The notes below the pieces were generated by a model, which made no database searches, was not told the DNA's origin, and saw only the letters and a program-made list of their open reading frames with translations. Both the position numbers and the translations under genes were made by a program. Shown here in pieces: positions 25,221-34,100 of a stretch of 46,242 nt of DNA. The stretch covers positions 1 through 46,242 of the forward strand of contig JAWKUA010000035.1 in assembly GCA_041398785.1 (NCBI GenBank). Reading direction: 5' to 3'. This DNA is from Planctomycetaceae bacterium (GTDB taxonomy: Bacteria; Planctomycetota; Planctomycetia; Planctomycetales; Planctomycetaceae). Numbering within the stretch: position 1 is the stretch's first letter; every line of letters starts with the position of its first letter.

Positions 25221-25409
25221 TCACCAAGAGCATTCCGCACCGCGAGGCTCGGCATTTCGCCGTGCGAGTTCGTCTTCGTAGTAGCGATAGGCACGCTGGC
25301 GGGTGCGTTCGGGGCAGGGAGGTCCGCCGGTCAGCAGGGCTTCTTCGACGAAGGCTTTGAACGCCACGCCGTGGAACAGATCGTCGAGAATGCTGTCGAG
25401 ATCCGTCAC
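25221..25409 (-). CDS. Small conserved element protein, coupled
   Basis: A 62-residue acidic helical protein (VTDLDSILDDLFHGVAFKAFVEEALLTGGPP ... RQRAYRYYEDELA). It starts with GTG at 25409, which overlaps the stop of the upstream gene (GTGA), and AAGGGG lies 7 nt before it. This shows translational coupling. Short proteins of this type (ILDDLF ... AYxYYE) occur on many integrative elements; function is unknown. It is convergent with the Fic gene, 6 bp beyond its stop. Confidence 0.65.
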   Translation of the reverse strand: MTDLDSILDDLFHGVAFKAFVEEALLTGGPPCPERTRQRAYRYYEDELARRNAEPRGAECSW

Positions 25410-25813
25410 GGGATGACCCCTTCGGCAGACCGGCCGAACAACTGCTCGGCAACCAGATCGAGGCAGTGCCAGTTGATGCCGTCGTCCGGGTTGTGGTGTT
25501 GCTCGCAGAACCGCAGCACCTGAATCGCCTGGTCGCGGCTGAGCTCCGGCCGCAGCCGCCGGACATCGTCGGCCGCCCAGATGACAGCGATCTCACCGCG
25601 AGGTTCCAGCACCGGCGTCAGATCCGGAGCCTTCGTCAATTCGCCCAGCGGATCATCCGCCGCAATCAGGGCCACACTGTCCGGCGAAGCATTGAGCAGA
25701 CCTCCCAGACCACTCCGCAGCAGCCATTCCAGAGTCCGCGGGAACTCCGCCTTTCCGAGATCAACCGCCAGGTCCATCTTCAACTGCACCGTCACAGATA
25801 CATTGCGTCTCAT
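25406..25813 (-). CDS. Conserved hypothetical element protein
   Basis: A 135-residue protein. The start at 25813 (MRRNVSVTVQLKMD) is supported by AAGGAG about 8 nt upstream. The N-terminus is a short beta segment, then an amphipathic helix (FPRTLEWLLRSGLGGLL) and a C-terminal helical region with WHCLDLVAEQLFGRSAEG. No domain is recognised. It is transcribed with the 75-residue gene upstream and the coupled 62-residue gene downstream, so the three may act together. Confidence 0.6.
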   Translation of the reverse strand: MRRNVSVTVQLKMDLAVDLGKAEFPRTLEWLLRSGLGGLLNASPDSVALIAADDPLGELTKAPDLTPVLEPRGEIAVIWAADDVRRLRPELSRDQAIQVLRFCEQHHNPDDGINWHCLDLVAEQLFGRSAEGVIP

Positions 25814-25955
25814 CGTACGACTCCTTTCGTCATTCAAACCTCCACTTAAAACACAATCCCCCGGATGGCCAGGGAAAAAAGCTGCGGGGGTGACCCGGTG
25901 GCAATGGTGCTGTGCGGGACGAGCCGTCATCCGGCCCGCCCCGCGGGTTGAGCGG

Positions 25956-26183
25956 CTACTGAGCGGAGTCGCCCGGAGCACTGTCGTCTTCGGCCTTGGG
26001 AGGCTGGCAGACAATGCGGCCATCAAGCGGGATGCAGTCGAGCTGCAGGTTGAAGCCGCCGTCTTTGTTGGTCCAGGCCGCTCCGATGCGGGTCCAGAAG
26101 CCCTTGCCGTTGCCGGCGTCCCGCACGCTGTAGGCATACAGTGACGGTTTTTTGGATGAGCCATTGGCTGTGTTGTTTGACAT
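25956..26183 (-). CDS. Small conserved ICE/plasmid-type protein
   Basis: A 75-residue protein (MSNNTANGSSKKPSLYAYSVRDAG ... KGFWTRIGAAWTNKDGGFNLQLDCIPLDGRIVCQPP). The GFWTRIGAAW and LQLDxxPLDGRIV segments are familiar from a very common small protein family on integrative elements and phage-like islands of Gram-negative bacteria; its biochemical role is unknown. The ATG at 26183 has AAGGA 6 nt upstream. It is the most upstream gene of the minus-strand set and probably near the right edge of the accessory block. Confidence 0.75.
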   Translation of the reverse strand: MSNNTANGSSKKPSLYAYSVRDAGNGKGFWTRIGAAWTNKDGGFNLQLDCIPLDGRIVCQPPKAEDDSAPGDSAQ

Positions 26184-26783
26184 AAAGAGTCCTTTCTGTT
26201 GTTGGTTTGCCGGTCGCCACCACAGCGGCCTGACGGCGAGCACACAAAGCCGCGGCCGCCGGAGCGGTCGCCTGCGACCGCGTTCGGCTCCAGCGGAAAA
26301 TTGGGGGAGACCTTCAGGGGGTCCCGATTTTCTGCTTGAACCGACCGGCAGCGGCTTTAGCTCCGCCAACCATCAGGCCGCCCGGTGGCGAACCGCGAGA
26401 CACCACTCACAGGAAATAAGGGACTCGACCAGAGAACACAGCCGGCACAGCTTCCCAACCGCGCACGTGACGATGGCGGGGAGAGGCGGCATCGCGGAGG
26501 ACTCCGCCGCCGGCAGGGACGAACAGGCAGCGGGGCTTCACTGCCGCTCCGGCATGATCTCAATCGACCGCTATGACAGCTTAAGGGAGTACGGAAAAGC
26601 CTTACCCAGTGACTTCCGGCAATGCCACGCCACGGACATCGATCAGTTGCCAGGACCGGCACACGCTCGGCAAAATGCGGACGCAATTCGATGCCACTGA
26701 GAAGAGTACGGTCATGTTCCCTGGACGCAATCCAGGAAGCGGCACCCGAGTGAACGGTCTGCGGCACTGTGGCAGCAACGGCG
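26184..26783. other. Intergenic, likely right flank of the accessory element
   Basis: About 600 bp between divergent genes. A perfect hairpin GCGGTCGC-CT-GCGACCGC lies at 26264-26281 within a longer imperfect palindrome. No convincing gene, tRNA fragment or terminal repeat was found. The boundary of the element may lie here, judged only from gene content on the two sides. Confidence 0.35.
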
Positions 26784-29744
26784 ATGGCTGCCGTCCACCC
26801 GCAGTTCCTGCTGCCGAATGACACCCTGATTCACAACCTGGAGCGAGCGATGGCTGCGGTCTACTGGCTGGCAGAAGACATCCGGGATGAACTGACCAAG
26901 CGCCATCGGCTAAAGACGGCTGCGGTGCTGCGGATGACGGCCCATGCACCGGGAGGTTCGGGACTGAATCGATCCCAGTGGGAGCGATTCGCCCGGAAGC
27001 CGAATTCCCCGGAAAGCCAGAAGGGCGTCGAGCTGGAGTCCTTCAAGCGATTCTGTCAGGTGATCTGCATTCTGACAAAGTGGGATCTGACGTACGGCCG
27101 AATGTGCTGCGAGAAGAAGCGACCGGAGTTGCTGGCCACGCTCGGCAGCGATGCCGTCGCCCGCGATGACGCCTGGTGGTGCCGCCTGTATGACAACAAC
27201 GGCGCGATACTGGAATGGCAGTCTCTGCTGAGCGATCCGGGGCTGAGTTTCAGTCTCGACCGGGACGTAACGGAGAGGAATTTCGATGTGGACGCAGAGA
27301 CGTCCAACGGGTCCATCGAACTTCCTGAACCGATCATCGACGCGAGTACCAGCGAGCTCGCGGCGACCGATGTGCTCAGCAGTGCCGAAGCGTCAGACGG
27401 CCAGACAACGGACGACGGATCGCACGCGGTGAACCGTCGGTTCGCCGCCACGGCCACCCGCAGTCGGCTCGCCGTCGGAGCGGTGGTTTCCCTGTCCGCC
27501 GTGATCGTCGGCGCGGCCGCGCTGCTGCCTCCCCGGTCGAACGAGTCTCCATCGAAGCCGGGAACGCTGCACGCTGACGTCGCGAACGCGGCCTCGACAA
27601 GTGCCGTGACACCACTGGCGGGAGTCAACACCGCATTCGACGGAACGGTGCGGGAGGCGGACTCATTGCTGACGGAACGCAGTCCGGGCTGGAAGACGGC
27701 CGTCCGGAATCTGCTGGCCTCCGTCGATCGTTCGACGCTGGATGAAGCTCAGACGGCTCGCCTCACGGGACTGCTGGCAACGGCGCGGATGAAGCCGGAC
27801 ATCGGCCTGGCTGCGGACCTTGATCTGCCGACTGTGGACAACACGCGGGCCGTCATTGTGCATCCGAGCGAACCGTGGCTGCTGGTGGCACCATCCCGCA
27901 GCGCCGCGGGTGACTGGCGGATCAATGGTCTGACACCGGAATTCTTCTGCCGCCTGCCGGTGTTCGACACGAACACCGGCGAACGGCTCAACACGATCGA
28001 ATTCGTCGACAGCCGGGGACTGATGGAACAGGCGAATCCGAGTCGTAACGGGATCACGTGCCTGACGTGTTCCCGTGACGGCCGGTGGCTGTATCTCGGG
28101 ACGGAAGCCGGATCGGTCGAGGCCTGGCCGTTCACAGAGATTCTGGAACCGGAGCCACAGGCGGCCTGGAAGACGCGTGTCACGGGCAGCGTCAACCAGT
28201 TCGTGCTGACGGACGACGAAGGCGGACTCATCGTGTGCGGACCGATCAGCAACGACCGGCCCGATGGCCAGGAGCTGGTGTCAATCAACGCGGCAACCGG
28301 TGTCGTGCAGCGGCGTCAACGGCTGGAGGAGGATATCTACAACATGGCTCCCGCAGCACACGGCCGCGTCGTTGTCTCGGTCAATCGACTGCTGCGGCTG
28401 GTCTCTGCCGAAACGCTGGAGGTTGAATGGGAAGTGACGACCACGTCCAGCGGCGGTCAGGTGGCCTGGGCCGACGGCTGCATCGCCTATGCATCGGTGG
28501 ATCGCTCAACCAGTGTTCCGCAGCCGGCACTGCAGATCTACAGCGAATCTGCTCGCGCCGTCGTGGCGACGGCCGAAGCTCCGCCGACCGGACTGCCTGC
28601 GCTGCCGGGGCAACTGGGATTCTCGCGTGACGGGAGCCTGCTGATCCTGGCCGACCTGAGCACCGCGTCGCCGAAGCTGCATGTGTGGTCAACGTCGACC
28701 TGGCAGTGGCTGCAGTCTGTCGCTCTGCCTCCGTCCGGCGGCAACGAAGCTCTGCCGTATTCGCTGAACGCGGACGGGTCCGTGCTGGCGGCTTCCAACG
28801 GTGAGCAGACTCTGGTGTGGCGACCGGACATGCCGGCGTCGTCCACGGTCCTGCTGTGTGACTCCGGCATTCGCGACTTCGATGCGGCCGCCGGAACCGT
28901 CGCCGCCCTGACGGCGTTCGACGATCGGGCCATCGTTCACGTACTCGCGGATGGTGAGCGTTCGCTCTTCGAACTGCCGCCGGCCGCACTGGAACCGGTT
29001 CTTGAGGTGTCGCCGGGAGCCGCTTTTCTGGTGACCACGCTGATGGAAAACCGCCGCGACGCAAGGCTGCTTCGGCGGCCTCTTGACGGCGGCGGTGCCG
29101 GGACGACGGACGAGACCAGCTACCGCGATATCGATGCCCTGCTGATCGACGACCGCGGGCAGGTGCTGTTCGGAGAAAACAGCCGCGTGCTGCAGTGGGA
29201 TGCGGGTGCGAGTCAGTCGGTGTGGGGCAGCATGGACGAAGACACTCGCTTCGTCGCGGCGCGATCCCTGGGAGACACGCTGGTCCTGGCCACCAACGGC
29301 GGCACGCTGGATTTCGTGAATCAGCAGCCCCCGATCCGCCGCACAAACCAACGGCACCTGAGCGACTCGGCACTCACGGATCTGGATATTTCGCCCGACG
29401 GCCGGCTGATCGCCGCGACGGACGCGGCCGGCCGACTGCATCTCGTCGATGTGCTCACGGAACAGCAGACGGCGTCGACCGCGGCCCACGACGAAACGGC
29501 GGCCGGCATGTCTTCCGTCGTCTGGCTGAATCCCGAACTGGCGGCCACGTCCCGCGGACAACAACTCAGGATCTGGCAGCAGAAGGACGCAGCCGCACGG
29601 CTCGTGCTGCGGTCCGACATCACGCTGTCATCGCCCGTACAGCGCCTGCGCCGCGGCGGCGATAACGAACTGCTGCTGCTCTCGCAGAATGCCACGGCCA
29701 TCGAACGGCTCCGGCTGGTCGATCTGCTCGACGACGGACACTGA
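26784..29744 (+). CDS. Membrane-anchored WD40-like beta-propeller protein
   Basis: A protein of about 986 residues. The N-terminal 110 residues form an unrecognised helical domain (VYWLAEDIRDELTKRHRLK ... SQWERFARKP ... FCQVICILTKWDLTYGRMC), presumably cytoplasmic. After an acidic linker, one transmembrane helix lies near residues 226-249 (SRLAVGAVVSLSAVIVGAAALL). The rest (about 330-980) is made of WD40/YVTN-like blades (SRDGRWLYLGTEAGSVEAWP, GFSRDGSLLILADLS, DISPDGRLIAATDAAGRLHLVD). The start is uncertain: an ATG at 26850 has a good GGAG but codon use already looks coding from 26784. It resembles the C-terminal half of planctomycete kinase-WD40 proteins, without the kinase. The DUF1559 gene follows after 70 bp. 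Confidence 0.75.
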   Translation: MAAVHPQFLLPNDTLIHNLERAMAAVYWLAEDIRDELTKRHRLKTAAVLRMTAHAPGGSGLNRSQWERFARKPNSPESQKGVELESFKRFCQVICILTKWDLTYGRMCCEKKRPELLATLGSDAVARDDAWWCRLYDNNGAILEWQSLLSDPGLSFSLDRDVTERNFDVDAETSNGSIELPEPIIDASTSELAATDVLSSAEASDGQTTDDGSHAVNRRFAATATRSRLAVGAVVSLSAVIVGAAALLPPRSNESPSKPGTLHADVANAASTSAVTPLAGVNTAFDGTVREADSLLTERSPGWKTAVRNLLASVDRSTLDEAQTARLTGLLATARMKPDIGLAADLDLPTVDNTRAVIVHPSEPWLLVAPSRSAAGDWRINGLTPEFFCRLPVFDTNTGERLNTIEFVDSRGLMEQANPSRNGITCLTCSRDGRWLYLGTEAGSVEAWPFTEILEPEPQAAWKTRVTGSVNQFVLTDDEGGLIVCGPISNDRPDGQELVSINAATGVVQRRQRLEEDIYNMAPAAHGRVVVSVNRLLRLVSAETLEVEWEVTTTSSGGQVAWADGCIAYASVDRSTSVPQPALQIYSESARAVVATAEAPPTGLPALPGQLGFSRDGSLLILADLSTASPKLHVWSTSTWQWLQSVALPPSGGNEALPYSLNADGSVLAASNGEQTLVWRPDMPASSTVLLCDSGIRDFDAAAGTVAALTAFDDRAIVHVLADGERSLFELPPAALEPVLEVSPGAAFLVTTLMENRRDARLLRRPLDGGGAGTTDETSYRDIDALLIDDRGQVLFGENSRVLQWDAGASQSVWGSMDEDTRFVAARSLGDTLVLATNGGTLDFVNQQPPIRRTNQRHLSDSALTDLDISPDGRLIAATDAAGRLHLVDVLTEQQTASTAAHDETAAGMSSVVWLNPELAATSRGQQLRIWQQKDAAARLVLRSDITLSSPVQRLRRGGDNELLLLSQNATAIERLRLVDLLDDGH

Positions 29745-29814
29745 TCCGCTGACACACCGACGGCTCCGGCCCGTCGACCGGAAGCACTCCATTTCACCTC
29801 TGACGGACAACATC

Positions 29815-30786
29815 ATGACGCTGCGACACAAACCCGGATCTCGCGCATTCACACTGATCGAGCTGCTGGTGACGCTGGCCATCATCGGCGTCCTCCTGGC
29901 CCTTCTGCTGCCGGCCGTGCAGCAGGCACGGGAAGCGGCACGCCGCGTTCAGTGCAAAAACAATCTCAAACAACTGGCACTGGCCTGTCACAACTATGAG
30001 AGTTCCTATGCATACCTGCCGGGCTACTCCGGCGAGTATGGCCACGAAGAGACGATCGTTTCCGGCCGGGAGAATCCTCAGATGTGGGGATGGAACTGGG
30101 TTTCACGAAGCCTGTCCTTTCTTGAACAGCCCCGGCTGGCGGAAGAGTGGGGACGTCTCGGCATGCAGCGGGATCCCATCACCGGCGCAGCCGATCAGAA
30201 GCTCATTCAGACCGGCCTGCCGGTCCTGCACTGTCCGTCACGCCGCTCGGCGCGAGCGTACCCATTGATGGATGTCGGGCAGGGCATATCGTTCGCCTCG
30301 CATTACGGCCCCGCGGCGGCCCGCACGGATTACGCCATGAACGCCGGTGCCGGGACGAAAGACCCGGTCCATGCCGACAAAGGTTATCTCAGAATCACGG
30401 AAAACGGTGTCTATCAGCTCGGCCGGCTGACCCGGCTGAGCGATGTCCGTGACGGCACGTCCAACACCTACCTGATCGGTGAGAAATCTCTGGACCCGAA
30501 TCACTGGGAAGACGGCCAGGGCAACGGCGACCGGGGACCGGCCATGGCCGCCGGTTCCATCAGGAAAGGACTGAACGCCACTCACGTCCGCTTTGCCGCC
30601 CTCCCGCCAAAACCGGATCATCAGCAACGCGGCGAATGCCGCCACTGTCACACATTCGGCAGCGCCCACAGCCATGCCTGGAACGCCGCCTTCGTCGACG
30701 GCTCCGTCCGCCCGATCGCCTACAGCCTGGATGTCAGCCTCCACCGCGCCTTCGGATCAATCAGCGGCGGAGAGATCACTCCCTGA
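29815..30786 (+). CDS. DUF1559 protein with pilin-like N-terminus
   Basis: A 323-residue member of the DUF1559 family, greatly expanded in planctomycetes. The N-terminus carries a type IV pilin-like cleavage/methylation motif (SRAFTLIELLVTLAIIGVL), continuing with the family signature LLPAVQQAREAARRVQCKNNLKQLALACHNYE. This predicts prepilin-peptidase processing and insertion as a pseudopilin. The C-terminal domain ends with the usual HSHAWNAAFVDGSVR segment. The ATG at 29815 (MTLRHKPGS) is the natural start. It probably forms a transcription unit with the beta-propeller gene 70 bp upstream. Family function is not established. Confidence 0.92.
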   Translation: MTLRHKPGSRAFTLIELLVTLAIIGVLLALLLPAVQQAREAARRVQCKNNLKQLALACHNYESSYAYLPGYSGEYGHEETIVSGRENPQMWGWNWVSRSLSFLEQPRLAEEWGRLGMQRDPITGAADQKLIQTGLPVLHCPSRRSARAYPLMDVGQGISFASHYGPAAARTDYAMNAGAGTKDPVHADKGYLRITENGVYQLGRLTRLSDVRDGTSNTYLIGEKSLDPNHWEDGQGNGDRGPAMAAGSIRKGLNATHVRFAALPPKPDHQQRGECRHCHTFGSAHSHAWNAAFVDGSVRPIAYSLDVSLHRAFGSISGGEITP

Positions 30787-31169
30787 CCACGCCCCAAACC
30801 CACAGCAACGAATCGCCCGATTTCGACTTCGCCTGCTGACTAAAGCAGTAAGCCGCGAAACGCCGGGCAGCACAACTTCCGTGCAGAAATCCCAGCCACC
30901 GCCGCCTGAATCTCCCCGACTCTTCAACCGGTGGCAGGGAAGCGTCAGTAGTCCGTTCGCGAAAACTCACCTCCGCGAACACATCTGCCACACGTCACCG
31001 CGCTGCCGGAACGGAGCGCATGACTCTAAGGGACATACACAGGTTCAAGTGAGCCGCCGCCACGGCTGATCTTTGCTGACGGCATTCCATGGCTGGTGTG
31101 GCCTCATCGGAAGCAAACCTCGACGGGTTCTTCATCTGTACGGAATCCTGGATTTCGGCCGCTGGATAA
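30787..31169. other. Convergent intergenic region, no gene recognised
   Basis: About 380 bp between the convergent DUF1559 and giant-protein genes. No strong terminator hairpin, repeat or small gene could be supported. Confidence 0.35.
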
Positions 31170-34100
31170 TCACAGAGTGGCGAAGGGGTCGCCGAGGAAG
31201 ATTTGGTCCAGATCTTCCAGGATGCCGGCCGGAGTTGCCGGAGGTAATGCTGTGGCTCCGGCGGTGGCGACCGTGAATTCCAGCGGGCGGCTCCAGTAGC
31301 CGCTGACGTTGTCGGACGAACTGATCGCCTTCACCCAGACTCGGTATGTTCCCGCCGACAGCGGCGTTGTCGCGGTGAACGTTGTTGTGGTGACGTTGTC
31401 GTTGCGGAACACAAGTCCGTCGCCGATTCGTTCGACGTACAGGATGTATCGCGCGGCTCCGTCGACGGCCTGCCAGGCAAACGTCGGCAGCGTGTCGGAA
31501 ACCGTTCCCGTCGGAGCGAGCACGGTTGTTCGGCCGCCGATGTCGGACGTTGCAACGTCGCTCCAGGGAGCCACGCGGTTGTTGTCAGCCGTCGGACGAA
31601 TCCACCACCGCATCGGTCCGTCTGGCAGCGGTGTCGGCGGAGTCCAGCTCGTCCCGGTCAGGCCGGATTCGCGGATGTCGCCGTCGACGGTGCGAACGAA
31701 AATTTCGTACGACGCGATGCCGGCCAGCGATGTCCATTCGAACATCGGCTGCACGTCAAACGTCGGGCTCTGCGGATTCACCAACTGCGGGCCGATGTAG
31801 ATGTTCACGGGAACCGACCAGTCGCTTCTTCCGCCCGCGGCATCGACGGCTCGCACCCAGATCTGGTGAATGCCGAAGCCAAGGTCGTCCGTCGGAGTGA
31901 ACGACGCGTCGGTCAGCGACGTTTCGTGAATCACGCGAGCCTGGCCGGTGATGACGTTGTTGACCCACAGTTCGTACATGGCGGCTCCGTCCACCGGCTG
32001 CCAGGAGATCTCCGGCGTGCGGTCAGCATTCGCGTGGAACGGCAGACTGTTGAGCGTTGTCGGCGTCGTGACGGAAAACGTGCGACCGGTGCTCCAGCCG
32101 CCTTCGCCGTTCGAACCGTCCTTGACTCGCACCCACGCCCGGTAGCGGCCGATCGGCAGCGGATCGGCCGGAACAAACGACGTCAGCGCCGTCTGAGCAA
32201 TCACCGGCGCGCGTCCGTTTGTCAGGTCACCGATCCAGACTTCGTACAGCGCCGCTCCCGGAACATCGCTCCAGGTGACGGCCGGCGTCGCGTCGGACGT
32301 GCGGACGTTTGGACCGGTCACGAACGGCACGGACACACTCAACGTTGTCTGAGCATCCCCGCCCGAATCCGCTTCCGTCAGCCCCACATTGTCGCGAGCG
32401 ACGCTGTAAAACTGATAGGTATGACCGTCCTGACCATTGTAGATTGCGGAAGTCCCCGTCGTGTCGTCAAACCACAGGACGAACGGGCCGCCGTCGTCGG
32501 CGACGTATATGTCGAAGCTTGCGATCCCGGAACCGGTACCATCGTCGCCGCTCCAGGATACTGCGAACGACTGAGTTTTCGTCAGGACCGGCAGTGTTTC
32601 AACCGAGCTCGACGGCGGTGTATCGTCGATCGTGTTGGAATACACGGGCGTGTCGATCGGTTCGTTCAGGTCGAAGATGATTCGCGCCTGAGCGTCGATC
32701 TGTGATTCATCCGCGATGTCGGACATCGGGCGGATCGAATACTCGACGAAGCCTTCACCTTCGGGACTGGTCGCATTCGGCGGCAGGAATCCGGCGAGGG
32801 CGTCGGAAATCAGGTCGCCGGTTTCGGGATCGGTTGAGGTGAATGCCCACGACGCGATTCCCGTGGAGAGATCGATGTCGGCATGGACGTCAACGTAGAA
32901 GCCGAGTGTTTCCGTCAGATCAATCCGTGTGTCATAGGTTCGAAGTCCGGGCGGAACATCGAATGTTAGATCGCCCCAGCCGAAGTTTCCGAGTTCGAAC
33001 GTTGTCCAGTCGAGGTCGCCTGAAAGCTGCTGTGTAATGAAAACTTCCTGCGCGGGAGCCGTGGCTTCCGGTTTGTTTTCGAACAGGATCAGGTAGGGGA
33101 AGACCAGGTCGCTTTGGACAAAGTGCTGATCACCGAAGCCATCGGGGCCGGCAATATCGTTGGGATCGCGGGACCGCACGGTTGCCAGTGCCCGGAAAAA
33201 TTCCCGGCGATTCGGCATATCAGGCTCATGGGTGTCGTCATCGTCTTCGCGGCACTGTGAGATCAGATCGAGAAAGCCTTCGAACCAGCCGTCACGATTG
33301 TTGATCGCGTTGCGATAGGTTTCTTCGAATTGGTTCAGTTGTTCGATGTCACCAAGCTGATCGGTGACGCCCTGAGCGGCGGCACTAATAGTGTTGAGCG
33401 CTGCAGTGATCGGACCGAGATTCGAGACCAGACGATCGAGTGCGGGCACCCGTTCTGCCAGCGTTGCCAGTCTGGGAATCAATGTTGTCAGGGCGGATGC
33501 ATAGGTTCCCAGTGTTCCTGCGAAGCCCGTGAGCTTTGACACGACATTGGATGCTGCGTTCAGGTCACGTGCTGTCCCAAGCCGAACGATGGAGTTCCAG
33601 ACATCGCCGATCGATGTCGCGGCACCTTCGACAAAGTATGTTGTCCCTGTCCCGATAGCGGTGCCGATCGCCCCGACGTTGCGGAGTCCCTGTTGCGTGG
33701 TCGAGACTGCGAGCGTCAGTGAAGCCTGAATGTTGTCATACTGGCGCTGGAGCTGGTTGTAGACGGCATAGACTTCGTTCTCCAACTGAGGGTTGTCGAC
33801 CAGGAAGTCCAGCAGGCGATACTGAGTTGACGCGATCTCGTCGAGCCGCGAAACGACGCGCGCATTGACAATTAACTCACTCGCAAACTGCAGCAGGTTG
33901 ACACCGAAAAGGCCGATATTTGCCCACAGCGTCTGTTGTTGACCTTCCCAGCGTTCGACCCAGTTGTCGAAGAACCCGTCCGCCGCACGCTGCCATTCCA
34001 GAGCTTTTCGCAGAGCACGTCGAGCAGCTTCGGCGATGGCCGGGTCGCATTCTGCGGGAATCGGAATCGCGCGAATTCGAGTTCCGTCTGCCTCGGGTTC

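Noticed and set aside
26418..26430. Ten-base match (AGGGACTCGA) to the T-arm of tRNA-Lys, a possible right att site
   Set aside because: It is too short to separate from chance, and an att site in the T arm would place the tRNA 5' half inside the element, which does not fit usual tRNA integration.
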